Shown: positions 1 through 9,335, counted from the first letter of the stretch. The stretch is 64,000 nt of DNA from Alphaproteobacteria bacterium (GCA_017983635.1 JAGOBA010000012.1:1-64000); one strand, 5' to 3'. Numbers and translations are program-made. Notes: generated by a model not told the origin, from the letters alone.

Positions 1-320
1 ATCTCGAAGATCTTGGGCATAGGCTCGACCCATGGGCGCTGGCCTCCATTCCAGTCAGCACCTTGAATCTGAGTCGCTCCGCCTTGGGAATCCCTATTCG
101 ATTCCGGTCAGATCAAATCCGCTCTAGAGGATCTTACGCGGCAGCAGTCGTGTCTGGTGAAACCCTACTGGCGGCGGAATAGCGGCGAGTGCCTTCGTTT
201 TTGATCGACGAGTGCGTTCCTCGGGACGTACACGAAGCCATCGCACAAGCAGGCCATCCGATAATTCTCGTCCGCAATACGTCGTTGGGCGCCATCTGCG
301 GCGCCGGATCATCTAAATCG
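1..320. other. Left-edge stretch without a recognised gene
   Basis: No convincing gene. A rightward reading frame is open from the window edge to a stop near 182 and could be the tail of a gene starting outside the window, but its residues resemble nothing I recognise. A leftward frame of 62 codons (124-312) is rich in Arg and looks like a by-product of GC-rich DNA. Codon bias in this stretch is weaker than in the genes to its right. Confidence 0.4.
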
Positions 321-1400
321 CTACCGCTGCAACCCCGCTAGCGCCTGCCGCGTCGCGACCAGCGACTGCCCCGCGACCATGCCCTTCCAGTCGTCCGCAT
401 CGCCGTAGAATGCCGCGCGCACACTCTTCTTGATCGCTTGGCCCTGGGCCGACGCATACTCGCCATGCGCATGCAGCCACGCATCGGCGCGCAGCGCGAA
501 CAGCACCTCGAGCAGGGGCAACGTGCCGATCTCCAACGCCATGCCGGTGACTTCCGCTTGCGGGAGCAACGCCTGCGCGGCCGTTAGTCCGTCGCCGGCG
601 ATGTCGGCGGAGGTCGACGTGCCGCCGGACGGCGACGTCACCGTCGCGCCGTACCACAACGCTGCGCGCTTCAGCTGCGCCTGATCGGGCACGATTTGTT
701 CGCCGTAGCCCCACGGCCCCAACCCGGTGTGATAGTCGATGATCGCAACCCGCGACCCACCGCCGAGATACGTTCGAAACAGCTCCGTCTGCGTCCGCCG
801 CGACCACGTCGGCCCCTTGCCACCGAAGAAGATGCCGGCCGGATGCGTGTACTGCCCGCCGCTCACCGCCTGTTGCAACGCGGGCATGCCGTGCTTCTGC
901 GCCCATGCGAGCAGCGCACCGGTTGACTGCGCCTGCGCCGTCTCATCCCAAGCCCGCGGGCAAATGTGATCTTGCAACTCGGTGTAGGCCGGATTGGCCA
1001 GTAACGGCTTGCGGAAATCGACCCAGTTGCGATTGAGGTCGACATTGTCCTCCGTCACGCGCCGGTTCCAGGCAAAGCCGAACGGATTGATCGCATGGAC
1101 CATCATCACGGCCGTGCCCGCAGGCACCCGCGAGACCTCGCCGCGCCGCAACCAATCGACCTGCGCGCCCGAGCCGCAATAGCCTTCAACCCCGTGCGTC
1201 CCCGAAATCATCACAAGCACCCGGTCCGCATCGCGCGGCCCGAACCACGCGACGTCGGTCGAGAGATCGCCGCCCGAGGGCCCGCGCTCCGGATGCGCCA
1301 CGCGCTCCAGATGGCCGCGTGCATCCTTCGCCGCCGCCAGAAACTTGTGGCGCGCTTCAGGGTAGGACGCACTGAAGCTCTCAGCCGAATTCATGATCAC
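321..1400 (-). CDS. DUF2817 family M14-like metallopeptidase
   Basis: Product of 359 aa that looks like the DUF2817 family, a branch of the zinc carboxypeptidase (M14) fold. Visible support: the early block with SGTHGVEGYCGS (zinc-ligand HxxE-like region near residues 70-80), the DLNRNW block that M14 enzymes use for substrate carboxylate binding, and a later IDYHTGLGPWG block supplying the third zinc ligand. No signal peptide is evident, so it probably acts in the cytoplasm on small peptides or amidated substrates. The start codon overlaps the stop of the upstream prolyl oligopeptidase gene by four bases (ATGA), so the two form a translationally coupled peptidase pair. The true substrate is unknown. 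Confidence 0.85.
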   Translation of the reverse strand: MIMNSAESFSASYPEARHKFLAAAKDARGHLERVAHPERGPSGGDLSTDVAWFGPRDADRVLVMISGTHGVEGYCGSGAQVDWLRRGEVSRVPAGTAVMMVHAINPFGFAWNRRVTEDNVDLNRNWVDFRKPLLANPAYTELQDHICPRAWDETAQAQSTGALLAWAQKHGMPALQQAVSGGQYTHPAGIFFGGKGPTWSRRTQTELFRTYLGGGSRVAIIDYHTGLGPWGYGEQIVPDQAQLKRAALWYGATVTSPSGGTSTSADIAGDGLTAAQALLPQAEVTGMALEIGTLPLLEVLFALRADAWLHAHGEYASAQGQAIKKSVRAAFYGDADDWKGMVAGQSLVATRQALAGLQR

Positions 1401-3637
1401 TTGCTCGCCGTCTTTGGGTTCGCCGGGTTAAGGCCGGCCTGATCCAGCAGGAACGCATTGATGAAGGCGTCCTCTTCCACCGGCCCGAACCGGCCACTTT
1501 CGCCGGAGTGTCCCGCCGTCATGTTCGTGCGGAAGATCAGCGGGTTCTGATCGGTCTTGAGCCGCCGCAGCTTCGCCACCCACTTTGCAGGTTCGAAATA
1601 GCCGACCTGGCTGTCGTTGTAGCCCGCTGTCACCAGCAGCGCCGGATAGGCGCGCTTATCGACCTGATCGTACGGCGAATAGCTCTGCATATAGGCATAG
1701 TCGCCCGGATCGGCCGGGTTGCCCCACTCCTCATACTCGAACGTGGTGAGCGGAATGGCGTCGTCCAGCATCGTCGTCACGACATCGACGAACGGCACGC
1801 CGGCGACGATACCCTTGAAAAGCTCCGGCCGCATATTGGCGACCGCGCCCATCAAAAGCCCGCCGGCACTGCGCCCCATCGCGAAGATCTGCTTCGGATC
1901 GGCAGTGCCGCTCTTTCCCAGATGCTCGGCGACGGCGATGAAGTCCGTGAACGTGTTCTTCTTGTTGCGCAGCTTGCCGTCTTGATACCACGCCTCGCCC
2001 ATCTCGCGCCCGCCGCGCCCATGCGCATAGGCGATGACGAAGCCGCGATCTAGCAGGCTTGGAAACTTCGTCTTGAACACCGGTTCGTTGCTCGACCCAT
2101 AAGAGCCATAGCCGATCAGCAGCAGCGGGTTCTTGCCGCGCTGAAACGTGTCACGGCGATAGGCGATCGTCACCGGCACCTGCTTGCCATCAGGCGCCGG
2201 TGCCGCGATCCGTTCAACCGCATAAGCAGACGGCGAAAATCCCGGCACAGCCAACCGCTGGACCTCTTTCTTCGTGCCGCTCGCGATGTCGTAGTCGTAG
2301 ATCACGTCCGGATTGACCGGCGACGAAAACGCATAACGCAAAGTCGTCACGTCCGGATCGACGTTGCGCAGGCCCGGGAAGCTGTAGGTATCGCTCGACG
2401 AGATATAACCGGCCGGCGCATCGCCGGCGATATACTTCTCGTTCCCGTTCTTCAGATCGTGCAGACGTACCCGCGGTGCGCCGCGCGCCCATTCGTTCAA
2501 GACCAGCGTGCCCGCAACGACATCGTGCTCTTCGATGAAGACGCCGGACTGCACCGGCACAAGCTCGTCCCACTGCGATGGCGTCGCGATCGCCGCGCGC
2601 ACAATCCGGTAGTCCGGCGCGTTCAGATTGGTGCGGATGTAAAACTGCCCACCAACCTCGTCCGCCAGATAACGCACGCCCCGCGCCCGCGGCCGGATCA
2701 CCGCCCAAGCTCCGTCGGGTTTCGCCGCATCGACGAAGCGAACCTCTGTCGTGTTCGTCTGATCGCTGGTCAAAAGCAGCACGCGACCGCCCTTCGAAGG
2801 GCTAAGCCCAAGCTCGAACTGCTGATCCTTCTCCTCATAGACGCTCTTGTCGGTCTTCGGATCGGTGCCCAGCACATGCCGCGTCAGCCGATAGGCCCGC
2901 GCCGTACCCGGCTGAAGCTTCAGATAGAAGACCGTCTTGTTGTCGTTCCCGAAGGCAAAGTCGGCGGCGACGTTCTCGATCTTGTCGCTCAGCACCGCGC
3001 CCGTCCGCATGTCGCGGAACACCAACGTGTGCCAGCGGTCGCCCAACGTATCGACCGCATAGGCAAAGATACTGCCGTCCGGCGAAGCGCCGTAGTTGTT
3101 GACCTTGAACTGCTGATACTTCGGCGCCTCCGCCTGCGCGTCGAGCAGTACCTCTTCCGGCCCGCCCATCGAGCCCTTGCGCCGAGCAATCGTGGGAAAG
3201 TCGGCGCCCGGCGCATAGCGCTCGTAGTACCAGTACCCGCCATCCTTGAACGGCGGCGTCCCCTGCACCGCCGCCGCCTTCGCCTTGATCTCCTCGCGCA
3301 ACGTTCTCTGAAGGTCGTTCGTGTGCGCCATCAACTCGCCGGCGTATTTGTTCTCTTCCTCCAGATAGCGGACGACCTTCTCGGTGTTCTTCTCGTTCAG
3401 CCAGAAGTAATAGTCCGTGCGCTTGCCGCCATGCGGCGCGATCAGCACGGTGCCCTTCATCATCGCGTAGGGGGGATAGCCGGTCTTCCGGTCGATCGCG
3501 AGCCCGGGTGTCGTCGAAGTCGCCGTCGTTGGCGTCACGCCGGTCTCCGGCCCGAACGGCATCAAGTCGCCGATCGTCGTGCACGCCGAAGTCGCCGTAA
3601 GAACGGCCGTCATAACCACAAAGCCCAAGAGGCGCAT
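1397..3637 (-). CDS. Prolyl oligopeptidase family S9A serine peptidase, exported lipoprotein-like
   Basis: The chosen start gives 746 aa beginning MRLLGFVVMTAVLTATSAC, a short lipoprotein-type signal with a lipobox-like Cys; the frame stays open upstream for 142 codons, but that part is low-complexity and overlaps the divergent promoter region. The N-terminal half is the seven-bladed propeller typical of S9A (about residues 80-450). The C-terminal half is the alpha/beta hydrolase with GRSAGG around the nucleophile Ser, an Asp in the GYNDSQV block, and a terminal TAGHSGESGR His. It would cleave proline-containing oligopeptides in the periplasm or at the membrane. First gene of a two-gene leftward operon with the DUF2817 peptidase. 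Confidence 0.9.
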   Translation of the reverse strand: MRLLGFVVMTAVLTATSACTTIGDLMPFGPETGVTPTTATSTTPGLAIDRKTGYPPYAMMKGTVLIAPHGGKRTDYYFWLNEKNTEKVVRYLEEENKYAGELMAHTNDLQRTLREEIKAKAAAVQGTPPFKDGGYWYYERYAPGADFPTIARRKGSMGGPEEVLLDAQAEAPKYQQFKVNNYGASPDGSIFAYAVDTLGDRWHTLVFRDMRTGAVLSDKIENVAADFAFGNDNKTVFYLKLQPGTARAYRLTRHVLGTDPKTDKSVYEEKDQQFELGLSPSKGGRVLLLTSDQTNTTEVRFVDAAKPDGAWAVIRPRARGVRYLADEVGGQFYIRTNLNAPDYRIVRAAIATPSQWDELVPVQSGVFIEEHDVVAGTLVLNEWARGAPRVRLHDLKNGNEKYIAGDAPAGYISSSDTYSFPGLRNVDPDVTTLRYAFSSPVNPDVIYDYDIASGTKKEVQRLAVPGFSPSAYAVERIAAPAPDGKQVPVTIAYRRDTFQRGKNPLLLIGYGSYGSSNEPVFKTKFPSLLDRGFVIAYAHGRGGREMGEAWYQDGKLRNKKNTFTDFIAVAEHLGKSGTADPKQIFAMGRSAGGLLMGAVANMRPELFKGIVAGVPFVDVVTTMLDDAIPLTTFEYEEWGNPADPGDYAYMQSYSPYDQVDKRAYPALLVTAGYNDSQVGYFEPAKWVAKLRRLKTDQNPLIFRTNMTAGHSGESGRFGPVEEDAFINAFLLDQAGLNPANPKTASK

Positions 3638-3699
3638 GTACTGATCCTGATCGTCGACGGGGAAAGCGGGGAAAGTGGCGCAACTTGCACGCCCGTTGC

Positions 3700-3725
3700 A
3701 CCTTCCGCAAGGCAGGGCGGAAGGT
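3700..3725. promoter_or_regulatory. Hairpin or operator-like inverted repeat between divergent genes
   Basis: Perfect 9-bp arms (ACCTTCCGC and GCGGAAGGT) with an 8-base centre, lying between the divergent starts of the peptidase operon and gabD and about 40 bases upstream of the gabD start. A direct repeat TTGCA lies just before it. It could be an operator for one or both promoters or an RNA hairpin in the gabD leader; nothing distinguishes these. Confidence 0.4.
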
Positions 3726-3764
3726 CTAAAACAACGCCCAAGAATTCCGACCGGAGAACCGCCG

Positions 3765-5225
3765 ATGCGCCTCAAAGACCCGCAACTTCTGCGCGACAAA
3801 GCCTTTATCAACGGCGAATGGGCGACGGCCGACTCCGGCGCGACATTTGAGGTGACGAACCCGGCGACCGGTGCGGTGCTCTCCACCCTACCCGACATGC
3901 TCGAAGCCGAAACCCGCCGCGCGATCGAAGCCGCGAACGCCGCGTGGCCCGCCTGGGCCGCCAAGACCGCGAAGGAGCGCGCAGCGGTCCTCCGAAAATG
4001 GTTCGACCTGATGATGGCCAACCAAGAAGACTTGGCCATCATCATGACGTCGGAGCAAGGCAAGCCACTCGCCGAGTCCCGCGGCGAGGTCGCCTACGGC
4101 GCCTCGTTCATCGAATGGTTCGCGGAGGAAGGCAAACGCATCTACGGCGACGTCATCCCACAAACGCAAGCCGGCCGCCGCATCATCGTCTTGAAGCAGC
4201 CGATCGGCGTCGTCGCCGCGATCACGCCCTGGAACTTCCCGAACGCCATGATCACGAGGAAGTGCGGCCCGGCGCTCGCCGCCGGCTGCCCGATCGTGAT
4301 CAAACCGCCCGCCGAAACCCCGCTCTCGGCGATCGCGCTTGCCGTGCTGGCGGAGCGCGCCGGCATCCCGAAGGGCATCTTCAACATCGTCACCACAAAG
4401 CACTCCTCGCGCGTCGGCCAGGAGATGACGGGCAACTCGCTCGTACGCAAATTCTCCTTCACCGGCTCGACCGAGATCGGCAAGTTGCTCATGCGCCAGT
4501 GCGCGTCGACCGTGAAAAAGGTCTCGCTCGAACTCGGCGGCAACGCGCCGTTCATCGTCTTCGACGACGCCGACCTCGACAGCGCAGTCGCGGGTGCGAT
4601 GCTCTCGAAGTTCCGCAACATGGGCCAAACCTGCGTCTGCGCGAACCGCCTCTTCGTGCAAGACAAGGTCTACGACGCCTTCGCCGCAAAACTCGCCACC
4701 GCGACCGCCGCCCTCAAAGTCGGCGACGGCACCGGCGAGGGCGTGATGCAAGGCCCGCTGATCAATATGGAAGCGATCGAAAAGGTCGAACGCCTGATCA
4801 AAGACGCGACCTCGAAAGGCGCCAAGCTCGCCACCGGCGGCAAACGCCACGCGCTCGGCCACACCTTCTTCGAGCCGACGGTCCTGACCGACGTGAACAC
4901 ACAGATGGCGATCGCCCAGGAAGAAATCTTTGGCCCTGTCGCGACGCTGTTCCGCTTCAAGACGGAAGCGGACGCGATCCGCTTGGCAAACGACACCGAA
5001 TACGGCCTCGCCGCCTACTTCTACGCCCGAGACATCGGCCGCGTCTGGCGCGTCGCCGAAGCGCTCGAATACGGCATCGTCGGCATCAACGAAGGCATCA
5101 TCTCGACCGAAGTCGCCCCCTTCGGCGGCATGAAAGAAAGCGGCATCGGAAGAGAAGGCTCGAAATACGGCATCGAGGATTTCCTCGAGATGAAGTACTT
5201 GGCGATGGGTGGGATCGGAACGTGA
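3765..5225 (+). CDS. gabD: NAD(P)-dependent succinate-semialdehyde dehydrogenase
   Basis: Oxidises succinate semialdehyde to succinate, the last step of GABA degradation. The 486-aa product has the usual length and carries the aldehyde dehydrogenase signatures: TPWNFPNAMITRK near residue 150, the LELGGNAPF block with general base Glu256, and GQTCVCANR with catalytic Cys290. The start was set at MRLKDPQL because the family begins there and a GGAGAA ribosome site precedes it; the frame is open 30 codons further up. It heads a rightward group with a GST gene and gabT, so the pair converts GABA to succinate. Closely related dehydrogenases for glutarate semialdehyde cannot be excluded, but gabT next door supports GABA. 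Confidence 0.93.
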   Translation: MRLKDPQLLRDKAFINGEWATADSGATFEVTNPATGAVLSTLPDMLEAETRRAIEAANAAWPAWAAKTAKERAAVLRKWFDLMMANQEDLAIIMTSEQGKPLAESRGEVAYGASFIEWFAEEGKRIYGDVIPQTQAGRRIIVLKQPIGVVAAITPWNFPNAMITRKCGPALAAGCPIVIKPPAETPLSAIALAVLAERAGIPKGIFNIVTTKHSSRVGQEMTGNSLVRKFSFTGSTEIGKLLMRQCASTVKKVSLELGGNAPFIVFDDADLDSAVAGAMLSKFRNMGQTCVCANRLFVQDKVYDAFAAKLATATAALKVGDGTGEGVMQGPLINMEAIEKVERLIKDATSKGAKLATGGKRHALGHTFFEPTVLTDVNTQMAIAQEEIFGPVATLFRFKTEADAIRLANDTEYGLAAYFYARDIGRVWRVAEALEYGIVGINEGIISTEVAPFGGMKESGIGREGSKYGIEDFLEMKYLAMGGIGT

Positions 5226-5250
5226 CGCCTCATCTCACTCAAAAAAGTTC

Positions 5251-5427
5251 GTCATGGCCGGGCTTGACCCGGCCACCCAGGGTCGCTGCATGAGTGCCAA
5301 CAAAATTCTCTCACAAAGCAACGAAGAAACGAAGACGAATTCGCGCAACTTCGTTTCTTCGTGTGAGACCTCTTCTTACACCACCGGACAAATGCCCCTG
5401 GGTGGCAGGGTCAAGCCCGGCCAAGAC
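5251..5427. repeat. Composite nested palindrome (family A arms around a family B-like core)
   Basis: The outer arms (5251-5282 and 5397-5427) are inverted copies of the GGCCGGGCTTGACCCGGCC-type repeat, also found as a near-identical pair at 33025-33114. Inside lies a second inverted repeat (about 5309-5334 and 5349-5369) built from GAAGAAACGAAG units and ending in TCTCACA / TGTGAGA. It resembles in style the core arms of the large repeats at 12.8, 17.5 and 22.7 kb. It fills most of the gap between gabD and the GST gene. Confidence 0.85.
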
Positions 5428-5450
5428 GAAATTATTATTGGAGTGACACC

Positions 5451-6056
5451 ATGAAACTCTACCACTGCCCCCAAACCCGCGCCTTCACCGCCCTCTGGAT
5501 GATGGAAGAGGCTGGCCAACCTTACGAGATCGTGCGCGTCAACATCCGCGCGCCGGGGCACCCGACCGACGCCTACAAGAAGATCAACCCGATGGGCAAG
5601 GTCGCGGGTCTCGAAGACAACGGCGTCGGCTTCGGCGAGACCGCCGCGATCCTGCTCTACGTCGCCGACAAATTTCCGCAGATGAAGCTAAGCCCCGCTC
5701 CCACCGACCCGCGCCGCGGCCGCTTTCTGCAGTGGCTGATGTTCTCAGCCACGACGCTCGAACCAGCGATGGCGGAGAAACGCCTTGGCCATACGCCGAA
5801 CAGTTTGCAGTCTGGTTGGGGCGACTACGACCGCGCGTTCGCTGCCCTTGAAACCGCGTTGAAACCCGGTCCCTGGCTCTTCGGCGACCAGTTCACGGCG
5901 GCCGACCTCTACATCGGCTCCTCACTCGGCTTCGGCATGATGTTCGGCATGATCGACAAGCGCCCCGCCTTCACCGCCTACGCCGAACGCGCCAGCACCA
6001 GACCCGCCTTCAAACGCGCCCAAGAAATCGAAGCCAAAGAGGCCGCCAAAACATGA
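5451..6056 (+). CDS. Glutathione S-transferase family protein
   Basis: The 201-aa product has the two-domain GST layout. The N-terminal thioredoxin-like part (about 1-78) begins MKLYHCPQTRAFTALWMMEE and includes the cis-Pro region INPMGKVAGLED and the glutathione gamma-Glu contact block FGETAAIL. The all-alpha C-terminal part includes PWLFGDQFTAADLYIG, the family's N-capping box. The first-domain CPQTRA motif fits a Ser/Cys-type bacterial GST. It sits between gabD and gabT and overlaps gabT by four bases, so it is cotranslated with GABA catabolism. A detoxifying role towards semialdehydes is plausible but unproven. Confidence 0.9.
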   Translation: MKLYHCPQTRAFTALWMMEEAGQPYEIVRVNIRAPGHPTDAYKKINPMGKVAGLEDNGVGFGETAAILLYVADKFPQMKLSPAPTDPRRGRFLQWLMFSATTLEPAMAEKRLGHTPNSLQSGWGDYDRAFAALETALKPGPWLFGDQFTAADLYIGSSLGFGMMFGMIDKRPAFTAYAERASTRPAFKRAQEIEAKEAAKT

Positions 6057-7336
6057 CCACGAACGCTGAACTTCTCGCCCGCCGTCAAGCCGCCGTCTCG
6101 CGCGGCGTCAACACCGCTCATCCCGTCTTCGCCGCGCGCGCGCTGAACGCGGAGATTTGGGACGTCGAGGGCAAGCGCTACATCGACTTCGTTGGCGGCA
6201 TCGGCGTGCAGAACACCGGCCACCGCCATCCGAAGGTCATGAAGGCGATCGAAGCGCAGATGGCAAACGCGCTGCACACCGCGTTTCAGGTCAACGCCTA
6301 TGAGAGCTATATCGCCCTCGCCGAAAGGCTGAACGCCGTGGCTCCGATCGAAGGCCCGGCAAAGACGATCTTCTTCACCACCGGCGCCGAAGCCGTCGAA
6401 AACGCTGTGAAGATCGCGCGCTACGCCACGAAGCGCTCCGGCGTGGTCAGCTTTTCCGGCGCCTTCCATGGCCGCACGTTCATGGGCATGGCGCTGACCG
6501 GCAAGGTCGTGCCCTACAAGGCCGGCTTCGGCGAAATGCCGGGCGACGTCTACCGCCTGCCCTTCCCCGTCGTGAGCCATGGTCACACCGCCGCCGAAGC
6601 CCTCGCAGCGCTCGACAGCCTTTTCAAGTACGACGTCGAACCCGCCCGCATCGCCGCCATCATCATCGAGCCCGTCCAAGGCGAAGGCGGCTTCTACACC
6701 GCGCCGTTCGACTTCATGCGCTCACTCCGCGCTGTCTGCGACAAGCACGGCATCATGCTGATCGCCGACGAAATCCAATCCGGCTTCGCGCGTACCGGCA
6801 AGCTGTTCGCGATCGAACATTCAGGCGTCAAACCCGACCTCATCACGACCGCGAAAAGCCTCGCCGGCGGCATGCCGCTCTCCGCCGTCATCGGTCGCGC
6901 GGCCCTCATGGACGCACCCGACCCCGGGGGCCTCGGCGGCACCTACGCCGGGAACCCCGTCGCCTGCGCCGCCGGCATCGCCGTCCTCGACGTGATCAAA
7001 GAGGAGCGCATCCTGGATAAGGCCGTGACGCTTGGCGAAAAGCTGATGGCGCGCCTCAAGCAAATGTCGCTGCGCAACGACCTGCCGCCGATGGACGACA
7101 TCCGCGGTCTAGGCAGCATGGTCGCCTTCGACTTGGTGAAAACCCGCGGCTCCCGCGAACCCGGCGCGGACCGGACGAAACGCCTCACCGCCGAAGCCCT
7201 TAAACGCGGCCTCATCCTCCTCACCTGCGGCCTTTACGGCAATGGCGTGCGCGTCCTCGTGCCGATAACGGTAGAGGACAAAGTGTTGGATGAAGGCTTG
7301 TCGATTTTGGAAGAATCGCTGAAAGCAGTGGCATGA
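6053..7336 (+). CDS. gabT: 4-aminobutyrate aminotransferase
   Basis: PLP class-III aminotransferase of 427 aa that transfers the amino group of GABA to 2-oxoglutarate, yielding succinate semialdehyde and glutamate. Seen in the sequence: TTGAEAVENAVKIAR (phosphate-binding), SFSGAFHGRT, the Asp-containing LIADEIQSGFARTGK block (Asp239) and the Schiff-base Lys268 in TTAKSLAGGMPLSAV, followed by GTYAGNPVACAA. This pattern is that of GabT rather than of the acetylornithine branch. Its ATGA start overlaps the GST stop, and it overlaps purB by four bases, so purB may be read from the same message. Confidence 0.93.
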   Translation: MTTNAELLARRQAAVSRGVNTAHPVFAARALNAEIWDVEGKRYIDFVGGIGVQNTGHRHPKVMKAIEAQMANALHTAFQVNAYESYIALAERLNAVAPIEGPAKTIFFTTGAEAVENAVKIARYATKRSGVVSFSGAFHGRTFMGMALTGKVVPYKAGFGEMPGDVYRLPFPVVSHGHTAAEALAALDSLFKYDVEPARIAAIIIEPVQGEGGFYTAPFDFMRSLRAVCDKHGIMLIADEIQSGFARTGKLFAIEHSGVKPDLITTAKSLAGGMPLSAVIGRAALMDAPDPGGLGGTYAGNPVACAAGIAVLDVIKEERILDKAVTLGEKLMARLKQMSLRNDLPPMDDIRGLGSMVAFDLVKTRGSREPGADRTKRLTAEALKRGLILLTCGLYGNGVRVLVPITVEDKVLDEGLSILEESLKAVA

Positions 7337-8652
7337 TCCCACGCTATTCCCGCCCCGAGATGACCGCGATCTGGTCGCCGGAGACGAAGTTCCGCATCTG
7401 GTTCGAGATCGAGGCGCACGCGGCCGACGCGTTGGCTGAGCTCGGCGTCATTCCGAAATCCGCCGCCAAGACGATCTGGGAAAAAGGCGGCGCCGCGAAG
7501 TTCGATGTCGCCAAGATCGACGCGATCGAACGCGAAGTGAAGCACGACGTCATCGCGTTCTTAACCCATCTCGCCGAGTTCGTCGGCCCAGACGCGCGCT
7601 TCGTGCACCAGGGCATGACGTCCAGCGATGTTCTCGACACCTGCCTTGCCGTCCAGCTGAAGCGCGCTGCCGACATCCTGATCGCCGACGCCGACAAGGT
7701 TCTCGCCGCCCTCAAGAAGCGCGCGCTCGAACACAAAATGACGCCGACCATCGGCCGCAGCCACGGCATCCACGCCGAACCCACGACGTTTGGTGTAAAG
7801 CTCGCCGGCTTCTACGTCGAGTTCGAACGCGCCCGCGCCCGCCTCGTCATGGCCCGCGAAGAGATTGCAACCTGCGCCATCTCCGGCGCCGTCGGCACGT
7901 TCGCGCAAGTCGACCCGCGCGTCGAAGAACACGTCGCCAAAGCGCTCGGCCTAAAACCCGAACCCGTCTCGACGCAAGTGATCCCGCGCGACCGCCACGC
8001 CGCGTTCTTCGCCGCCCTCGGCGTCGTCGCCTCATCCGTCGAACACGTCGCGACCGAAATCCGTCATCTGCAGCGCACCGAAGTGCTGGAAGCCGAGGAG
8101 TATTTCTCAGAAGGCCAAAAAGGCTCCTCCGCGATGCCGCACAAGCGCAACCCGGTCTTGACCGAAAATCTCACCGGTCTCGCCCGCATGGTTCGCGTCT
8201 TTGCCGTACCAGCGATGGAGAACGTCGCGCTCTGGCATGAACGCGACATCTCGCATTCCTCGGTCGAGCGCATGATCGGCCCCGACGCCACAATCACGCT
8301 CGACTTCGCGCTCAACCGCCTCGCCGACGTGATCGACAAGCTCGTCGTTTACCCGGAGCGCATGCAACGCAACCTCGACCTGCTCGGCGGCCTCATCCAC
8401 TCGCAGCGCGTGATGCTCGCCCTCACGCAAAAAGGCGTCGCCCGCGAAGACGCCTACCGCCTGGTTCAGCGCAACGCGATGCCCGTCTGGAACAACATGC
8501 ACCACGGCCGCACCGGCACGTCCTTCCTCGACAATCTAAAAGCGGACGCAGAGGTCACAAAAGCCTTGCCGCCCCGCGAGCTTGAAGGCCTGTTCGATCT
8601 CGCCTATCACCTGAAGCACGTCGACACGATTTTTCGCCGCGTCTTCGGTTGA
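7333..8652 (+). CDS. purB: Adenylosuccinate lyase
   Basis: Catalyses two fumarate-releasing steps in purine synthesis: SAICAR to AICAR, and adenylosuccinate to AMP. The 439-aa protein has the short bacterial length, the GMTSSDVLDT block near residue 95, the catalytic-His region TIGRSHGIHAEPTTFG, and the family signature SSAMPHKRNP with the flexible-loop serines. It begins on an ATGA overlap with gabT, an unusual partner. The other pur genes of the window lie 7 kb away in their own operon, which is normal for purB. Confidence 0.95.
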   Translation: MIPRYSRPEMTAIWSPETKFRIWFEIEAHAADALAELGVIPKSAAKTIWEKGGAAKFDVAKIDAIEREVKHDVIAFLTHLAEFVGPDARFVHQGMTSSDVLDTCLAVQLKRAADILIADADKVLAALKKRALEHKMTPTIGRSHGIHAEPTTFGVKLAGFYVEFERARARLVMAREEIATCAISGAVGTFAQVDPRVEEHVAKALGLKPEPVSTQVIPRDRHAAFFAALGVVASSVEHVATEIRHLQRTEVLEAEEYFSEGQKGSSAMPHKRNPVLTENLTGLARMVRVFAVPAMENVALWHERDISHSSVERMIGPDATITLDFALNRLADVIDKLVVYPERMQRNLDLLGGLIHSQRVMLALTQKGVAREDAYRLVQRNAMPVWNNMHHGRTGTSFLDNLKADAEVTKALPPRELEGLFDLAYHLKHVDTIFRRVFG

Positions 8653-8663
8653 GGGGGTCCGCC

Positions 8664-9335
8664 ATGGGCATGGGAACGCCGTATCCACTGGGCAAGTTGT
8701 TCGGCGTCATGGTGCGCATGGACGTCACGTTGTTCGTGTTGGCGGCGTTCTTCGTCGCACAAGGCTTTATCAACGGCGGTCTCACCGGCGCCCTCAACGC
8801 GGGCACCTTCGCAGTACTTCTCTTTTTCAGCATCTACTTGCACGAGATGGGTCACGCGCTGGGCGCGGCGCTGTTCAAGATCAGAACGCTCGACGTCACA
8901 CTGACCTTCTTCGGCGGTTACGCCAGGCTCGCCGGCAATCCGCGCACACCGTTTCAACAGATCGTCGTCTCGTTCGCCGGACCGGCGGCCAATCTCCTCA
9001 TCGCAGCCGTACTCTACTGGTACAGCGCCAGTGCCGAGGGCGAGAGCTTCCTGGTTCGAAGCCTTGCCTATGCGAACTTGTTCCTCGGCATCTTCAATCT
9101 GCTGCCCGGCTTCCCCCTCGACGGCGGCAAAATCGCAGCCGCCACACTGTCGAACTTCATGCCGTCCAACCGCGCCCGCGTCATCACCGGCTACATCGGC
9201 ATCGGCGTCGGCCTCCTCGTCATCATCTGGGGCTTCCAAAGCGGCGGCCTCGGCATGTTGAACCTCCTCATAGGCTTCATGCTCATCATGGCCGCGAGCC
9301 AAGAAATCCAATCCGCCGGCGGCGGGCGGTTCTAA
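8664..9335 (+). CDS. Site-2 protease family (M50) membrane metalloprotease
   Basis: Small multi-pass membrane protease of 223 aa. The zinc motif HEMGH lies in the second hydrophobic segment (about residues 60-64), and the paired NLLPGFPLDGGKI block supplies the third ligand Asp; both are complete. This is a short form without PDZ or CBS domains. The ATG at 8664 is preferred over a TTG five codons upstream because GAGGGGG precedes it. It would cut transmembrane segments of regulators or signal-peptide remnants; no target is suggested by the neighbours. It follows purB by 11 bases. Confidence 0.88.
   Translation: MGMGTPYPLGKLFGVMVRMDVTLFVLAAFFVAQGFINGGLTGALNAGTFAVLLFFSIYLHEMGHALGAALFKIRTLDVTLTFFGGYARLAGNPRTPFQQIVVSFAGPAANLLIAAVLYWYSASAEGESFLVRSLAYANLFLGIFNLLPGFPLDGGKIAAATLSNFMPSNRARVITGYIGIGVGLLVIIWGFQSGGLGMLNLLIGFMLIMAASQEIQSAGGGRF

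Noticed and set aside
60..125. Possible tRNA because of GGAATCC...GATTCC
   Set aside because: No acceptor or anticodon stems can be formed around it.
119..136. Sequence CTCTAGAGGATC resembling a cloning-vector polylinker
   Set aside because: The match is about 12 bases and the following bases do not continue any common polylinker; chance is enough.
2459..3850. 463-codon rightward frame opposite the prolyl oligopeptidase gene
   Set aside because: Arg-rich antisense shadow typical of GC-rich coding DNA; no family features, while the opposite strand has full catalytic motifs.
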